Shown: one piece after another, positions 23,914 through 26,806 of the stretch
Numbering within the stretch: the first letter of the stretch is position 1
Layout of the letters: each line of letters opens with the position of its first letter
From: Christensenella sp. UBA5489
GTDB lineage: Bacteria; Bacillota; Clostridia; Christensenellales; UBA1242
Assembly: GCA_002424095.1 (NCBI GenBank)
Contig: DIPL01000022.1
Coordinates: 1-26,806, forward strand
Direction: 5' to 3'
DNA: 26,806 nucleotides
Notes under the pieces: generated by a model
Seen by the model: the letters and a program-made list of their open reading frames with translations, nothing else
What the model was told of the DNA's origin: nothing
Database searches by the model: none
Translations under genes and position numbers: made by a program

Positions 23914-24045
23914 ACTGTCCCCAATTGTCCCCATTTACACAGATTTAGGCAAACTTAGGCAGTTTTTACAAAAATTTGAGAATTTGAATTGAAGGCACTA
24001 AAATCAAAACATTATTGTCCCTATGTTGCCAAAATTGGGGACAGT
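23914..24045. repeat. 13-bp perfect inverted repeat between integrase fragment and tRNA-Thr
   Basis: ACTGTCCCCAATT (23914-23926) is repeated in inverse orientation as AATTGGGGACAGT (24033-24045). Further GTCCC copies (TTGTCCCCAT at 23926, TTGTCCCTAT at 24015) lie between. Position next to the recombinase and the tRNA suggests recombination sites of the former element. Confidence 0.6.
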
Positions 24046-24089
24046 GATTAGGGATGTGCTCCCCTAAAAAGAAAATTTTTGAAAAATAA

Positions 24090-24134
24090 AAAAACCTCTG
24101 AGCACGCTAAAATAAAGGGTTTCAAAGGTTTTTA
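24090..24134 (-). terminator. Terminator of the second tRNA-Thr
   Basis: AAAAACCT (24090-24097) pairs with AGGTTTTT (24126-24133), directly beyond the tRNA 3' end on the minus strand. It occupies the same position as the hairpin after the first tRNA-Thr. Confidence 0.5.
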
Positions 24135-24141
24135 ATATGTG

Positions 24142-24214
24142 AGCTGATGGCGGGACTTGAACCCGCGGCCTATGCCTTACCAAGGCATTGCGCTACCTAC
24201 TGTGCCACATCAGT
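24142..24214 (-). tRNA. tRNA-Thr (anticodon GGU), degenerate copy
   Basis: Anticodon stem ATGCC/GGCAT around loop TTGGTAA (anticodon GGT) and T-arm GCGGG/CCCGC pair well. The acceptor ACTGATG/CATCAGC has an A-C mismatch at the first pair, and D-stem GCAC/GCGC has an A-C mismatch. After the discriminator U the next bases are CAC, not CCA. It may still work if CCA is added, or be a decaying copy. The stems differ from the tRNA at 12442, so it is not a recent duplicate. Confidence 0.8.
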
Positions 24215-24461
24215 ATATGGGATTTTTCCCGGTTCTATTAAATTTTATTGTGTAATTTTTGGACTTGCAACTCCTTACCAAACTAACCAGCCTAACCCAA
24301 AGGATAAAACGCCACTCACCAACCGCTCTATATTTACAAGCATTTTAGCACCCAAACATTCCCACGCCAGTCAAACAAATTATAAAAGTACTGGCTTTTA
24401 CTGGCAATAGGTTTTTTATGCAAACTTTTGTCAGATTCATGGAAAATTTTGGAAATTATAG

Positions 24462-24467
24462 TATAAT
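24462..24467 (+). promoter_or_regulatory. -10 box of the KAP gene
   Basis: Perfect TATAAT 18 bases before the ATG at 24486, with AAGGAGA at 24474-24480; no clear -35. Upstream at 24366-24405 GCCAGT pairs with ACTGGC, and ACTGGC occurs twice in ACTGGCTTTTACTGGC, a possible operator. The rest of 24215-24461 shows only tRNA-like scraps. Confidence 0.45.
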
Positions 24468-24485
24468 GTGAGAAAGGAGATTGCT

Positions 24486-26669
24486 ATGAAAAATGCTTTT
24501 ATACTTGACAAACCAATAATAAAAAAGGAACAAGATAAGTTTGGGCGAATGCCTTTTGTTGAAAGATTATCGGACAATATACTTTCTTATGATGCTACAG
24601 ATAATCTTGTTATAGGTTTGTATGGCAATTGGGGTGAAGGCAAAACATCTATACTAAATTTGTTGCAGGAAAATATTACAACGAAACAAGACAATAAGCA
24701 CAATAAAGAAAAAATACAATTTATAAAATTTAATCCTTGGAACTTTAAAGAACAAGATGAATTGATTAGCGCTTTTTTTACTGAAATGTATAACCAACTG
24801 AAATTAATTGATTTTGGCAAAGAAATATCTTTTATGGGAAAACTTTTTAAATTGATATCAAAAATAATAACATTAGGTAATTATGTTCCAATTGTTTCAC
24901 CTTATGCCCGAGTTATAGCACCACTTATAAAGAAATATGCTGAAGCTCTAGAATCGATGTCGTATTCAAAACCATTAAACAAGATAAAAGCTAAAATTGA
25001 ATCAAAATTGATTAAACAAAAAGCCAAATTAATTATATTTATAGATGATATTGATAGATTGAATGATAAAGAAATTAATCAAATGTTTCAACTAATAAAA
25101 CTATTGGCAGATTTTCCAAATGTTATTTATATACTAACATTTGATAAGAGAGTTATTATTTCTGCTCTAAAGGATAGCCAAAAGGAATATGCAGATTCAT
25201 ATTTAGAAAAAATTATAAATATACCATTAAAATTACCAGAAATAAACAAAACAAAACTTGCGGAGTTGGCCAGCGAGAAATATAATGAATGTATATTAGA
25301 TTTAGAACAATTTTTACCAGATAGAGATTATCGTTTTTATAAAACCGGTATATTTGATAACTTAAAAAATGTAAGAGATATAAACAGATATTTCAGCCTT
25401 TTTAAATTTAAATATTTGCCCCTAAAAAAAGAGGTGGACTTTCATGATTTTGCCTTGATTACTATATTAGAATTAAAATATGCACCAGTTTATAAAATAA
25501 TTAAGGAAAACAAAGATTTTCTTTGTGGTAATTTTGTAGGTTACAATGATAGTGATGAGCGAAAAAATTTTAAAAGTTATTTTGATGCTATTAATTTGTC
25601 GACAGAGAAACAATTTGATAGCAATGAGTATTCATTTATCAACAAGGCCCTTGCATATTTATTTCCCAAATACGGTGAGGTTTATGGTGGCCATTCATGG
25701 TCAAACCTAACAAATATAGAGGCTACAAGAAGAGGAAATATTGCTATAAAAGAAAAATTTGATTTGTATTTTACTTTGACAATAGATGAACAAGATTTAA
25801 GTAATGAATTAATTTCATTAATAATAAATACAATGGATGAACTCGAATTTAAAAAAAATATTATTAATCTAAACAAAGAAGACAAACTCAATATATTTTT
25901 AACACAATTAAATGGTCAAGTATCTAAACTTTCTGTTGATAAATTTAATCAAATGTTTGGATGGCTTTTTGATGTGGCAAATGATATAGATACAACAAAA
26001 TCAAAAGCTTTCATGATGAGTGGGTCTTTAATAATAACTAAGACAATTTTGGATTATTATAAGCAAAATAAACTTAATACATATGATTATATTCATTCTA
26101 TAATTAGATCTAAGCCACTAAGTTATACAATGTTGAAAATTGTTAATTTGCTAGAAGAAGAAAACGGGAGATTTTTTGGAAGGACTGCTAAACCAGATCC
26201 ATCTATCACGGAATCTCAAATGATAATTATTGAAAATCAAATTTGCAAAATGATAAAAGAAAAGTTTAAGAAAATTGAATTTATTAATGATAAATTGTTT
26301 ATAACTTGCTTTTATTTTTTGTATCATAGTGACAAAGAATATTTAAAAAAATGGATATCAAATTTGGAAAAAAATATTGATGCCACATTTAATTGGTTGT
26401 CACATATGGCACAAAAGGGTGAGGTCTTAACATATATATACACCCCAACATATGGATATGATATGAAAATGATGAATGAATTAATTGATACAGAAAAATA
26501 TTATAAAATTTTATCTGATTGTATTAGCCAAAAAATGTTTGATATGGAAGTCTATTATAGACTTGTATCATTTGTTATGGGTTATGAAAACTACGATAAT
26601 GACAATAGTTATACTAAACAACAAATAGATAAGTATCTTAAGGACAAAGGAATAAAAAGTAATACATAA
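24486..26669 (+). CDS. KAP-family P-loop NTPase
   Basis: 727 residues. Walker A GNWGEGKTS (47-55), family-typical KFNPWNF (81-87), Walker B IIFIDDIDR (183-191), and a following sensor region FPNVIYILTFDKRVI identify the KAP group of STAND-like NTPases. A moderately hydrophobic stretch at about 115-150 sits where KAP proteins often carry membrane segments, but it is too polar to call. The long C-terminal region (350-727) is helical and unrecognised. The ATG at 24486 follows AAGGAGA; a GTG-led extension from 24468 would begin before that site. It stands alone between its own -10 box and a terminator. PifA of the F plasmid, which excludes phage T7, belongs to this family, so an antiphage role is plausible beside an R-M locus. 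Confidence 0.9.
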   Translation: MKNAFILDKPIIKKEQDKFGRMPFVERLSDNILSYDATDNLVIGLYGNWGEGKTSILNLLQENITTKQDNKHNKEKIQFIKFNPWNFKEQDELISAFFTEMYNQLKLIDFGKEISFMGKLFKLISKIITLGNYVPIVSPYARVIAPLIKKYAEALESMSYSKPLNKIKAKIESKLIKQKAKLIIFIDDIDRLNDKEINQMFQLIKLLADFPNVIYILTFDKRVIISALKDSQKEYADSYLEKIINIPLKLPEINKTKLAELASEKYNECILDLEQFLPDRDYRFYKTGIFDNLKNVRDINRYFSLFKFKYLPLKKEVDFHDFALITILELKYAPVYKIIKENKDFLCGNFVGYNDSDERKNFKSYFDAINLSTEKQFDSNEYSFINKALAYLFPKYGEVYGGHSWSNLTNIEATRRGNIAIKEKFDLYFTLTIDEQDLSNELISLIINTMDELEFKKNIINLNKEDKLNIFLTQLNGQVSKLSVDKFNQMFGWLFDVANDIDTTKSKAFMMSGSLIITKTILDYYKQNKLNTYDYIHSIIRSKPLSYTMLKIVNLLEEENGRFFGRTAKPDPSITESQMIIIENQICKMIKEKFKKIEFINDKLFITCFYFLYHSDKEYLKKWISNLEKNIDATFNWLSHMAQKGEVLTYIYTPTYGYDMKMMNELIDTEKYYKILSDCISQKMFDMEVYYRLVSFVMGYENYDNDNSYTKQQIDKYLKDKGIKSNT

Positions 26670-26704
26670 TTATTAATAAAAATAATATAAAAAATCTCAT
26701 AAAG

Positions 26705-26737
26705 GTCAATTTCAATAGAATGAAATTGACTTTTTTT
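26705..26737 (+). terminator. Terminator of the KAP gene
   Basis: GTCAATTTCA (26705-26714) pairs perfectly with TGAAATTGAC (26721-26730) around loop ATAGAA, followed by seven T. The last bases, 26738-26806, show nothing further. Confidence 0.9.
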
Positions 26738-26806
26738 ATATGCCAATAAAGATTATTCTAGAGATTGTTATAAATCAATATTCATCGGCAATAATTATTG
26801 TAAATT

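Noticed and set aside
12442..24214. Simple att duplication of one tRNA-Thr
   Set aside because: The two tRNAs differ in anticodon stem, variable loop and T-stem, so they are not copies made by a single recent integration.
24147..24410. 87-codon plus-strand ORF beginning inside the second tRNA-Thr
   Set aside because: It is the antisense reading of a tRNA plus flank; such ORFs are routine tRNA shadows.
1..26806. CRISPR array
   Set aside because: No series of regularly spaced identical repeats of 20-40 bases was seen; the short phased repeats at 8266 and 12689 are operator-like.

Overview
The window is strongly AT-rich, bacterial and gene-dense. Short Shine-Dalgarno-led operons, TTGACA/TATAAT-type promoters, and two complete tRNAs with encoded CCA tails suggest a low-GC Bacillota (Firmicutes-like) genome, probably an uncultured anaerobe given three radical SAM enzymes. 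This assignment rests on gene content and composition only. A class I (archaeal-type) lysyl-tRNA synthetase is a useful lineage marker.

Positions 1-7700 look like chromosomal backbone: the 5' end of a tRNA-Ser-like gene cut by the window edge, a membrane-anchored protein made of two copies of one ~230-residue unit, class I LysRS, tRNA-Ser(CGA), a two-gene operon (single-pass membrane protein plus YgjP/SprT-like zinc peptidase), and a membrane-anchored protein with an RsgI-like 'middle' domain.

Positions 8000-12240 hold a restriction-modification locus: two small XRE regulators, a methyltransferase fusing a C5-cytosine and an N6-adenine enzyme, and an HNH endonuclease whose reading frame breaks exactly at a -1 slippery heptamer. 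Three direct repeats spaced 11 bp apart precede the operon and probably form its operator.

Positions 12440-24215 look like an accessory island bounded by two tRNA-Thr(GGU) genes. The left one is well formed. The right one lacks CCA and has two stem mismatches. Just inside the ends lie a frameshifted SNF2-type helicase remnant (left) and the C-terminal part of a tyrosine recombinase (right). Between them sits an apparently intact, unfamiliar biosynthetic cluster. Operon A (minus, 17622-13667) encodes M20 peptidase/deacylase, a 92-residue unknown, GNAT, a BioB/HydE-like radical SAM enzyme and an ATP-grasp ligase. Operon B (minus, 23074-19411) encodes a radical SAM/SPASM enzyme, a PaaK-like adenylate-forming enzyme and an RaSEA/Elp3-like radical SAM enzyme. 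An ABC-F ATPase lies between them on the plus strand. A fragment resembling a PqqD-type peptide-recognition domain lies upstream of operon B. The set suggests a small peptide or amino-acid-derived metabolite built with protect/deprotect logic, with ribosome protection as possible self-resistance. I recognise no described pathway with this set.

At 24486-26669 is a KAP-family P-loop NTPase with its own promoter and terminator, a class with some phage-exclusion members. R-M locus, broken helicase, biosynthetic cluster and KAP gene together look like a defence/competition island at a tRNA-Thr hotspot.
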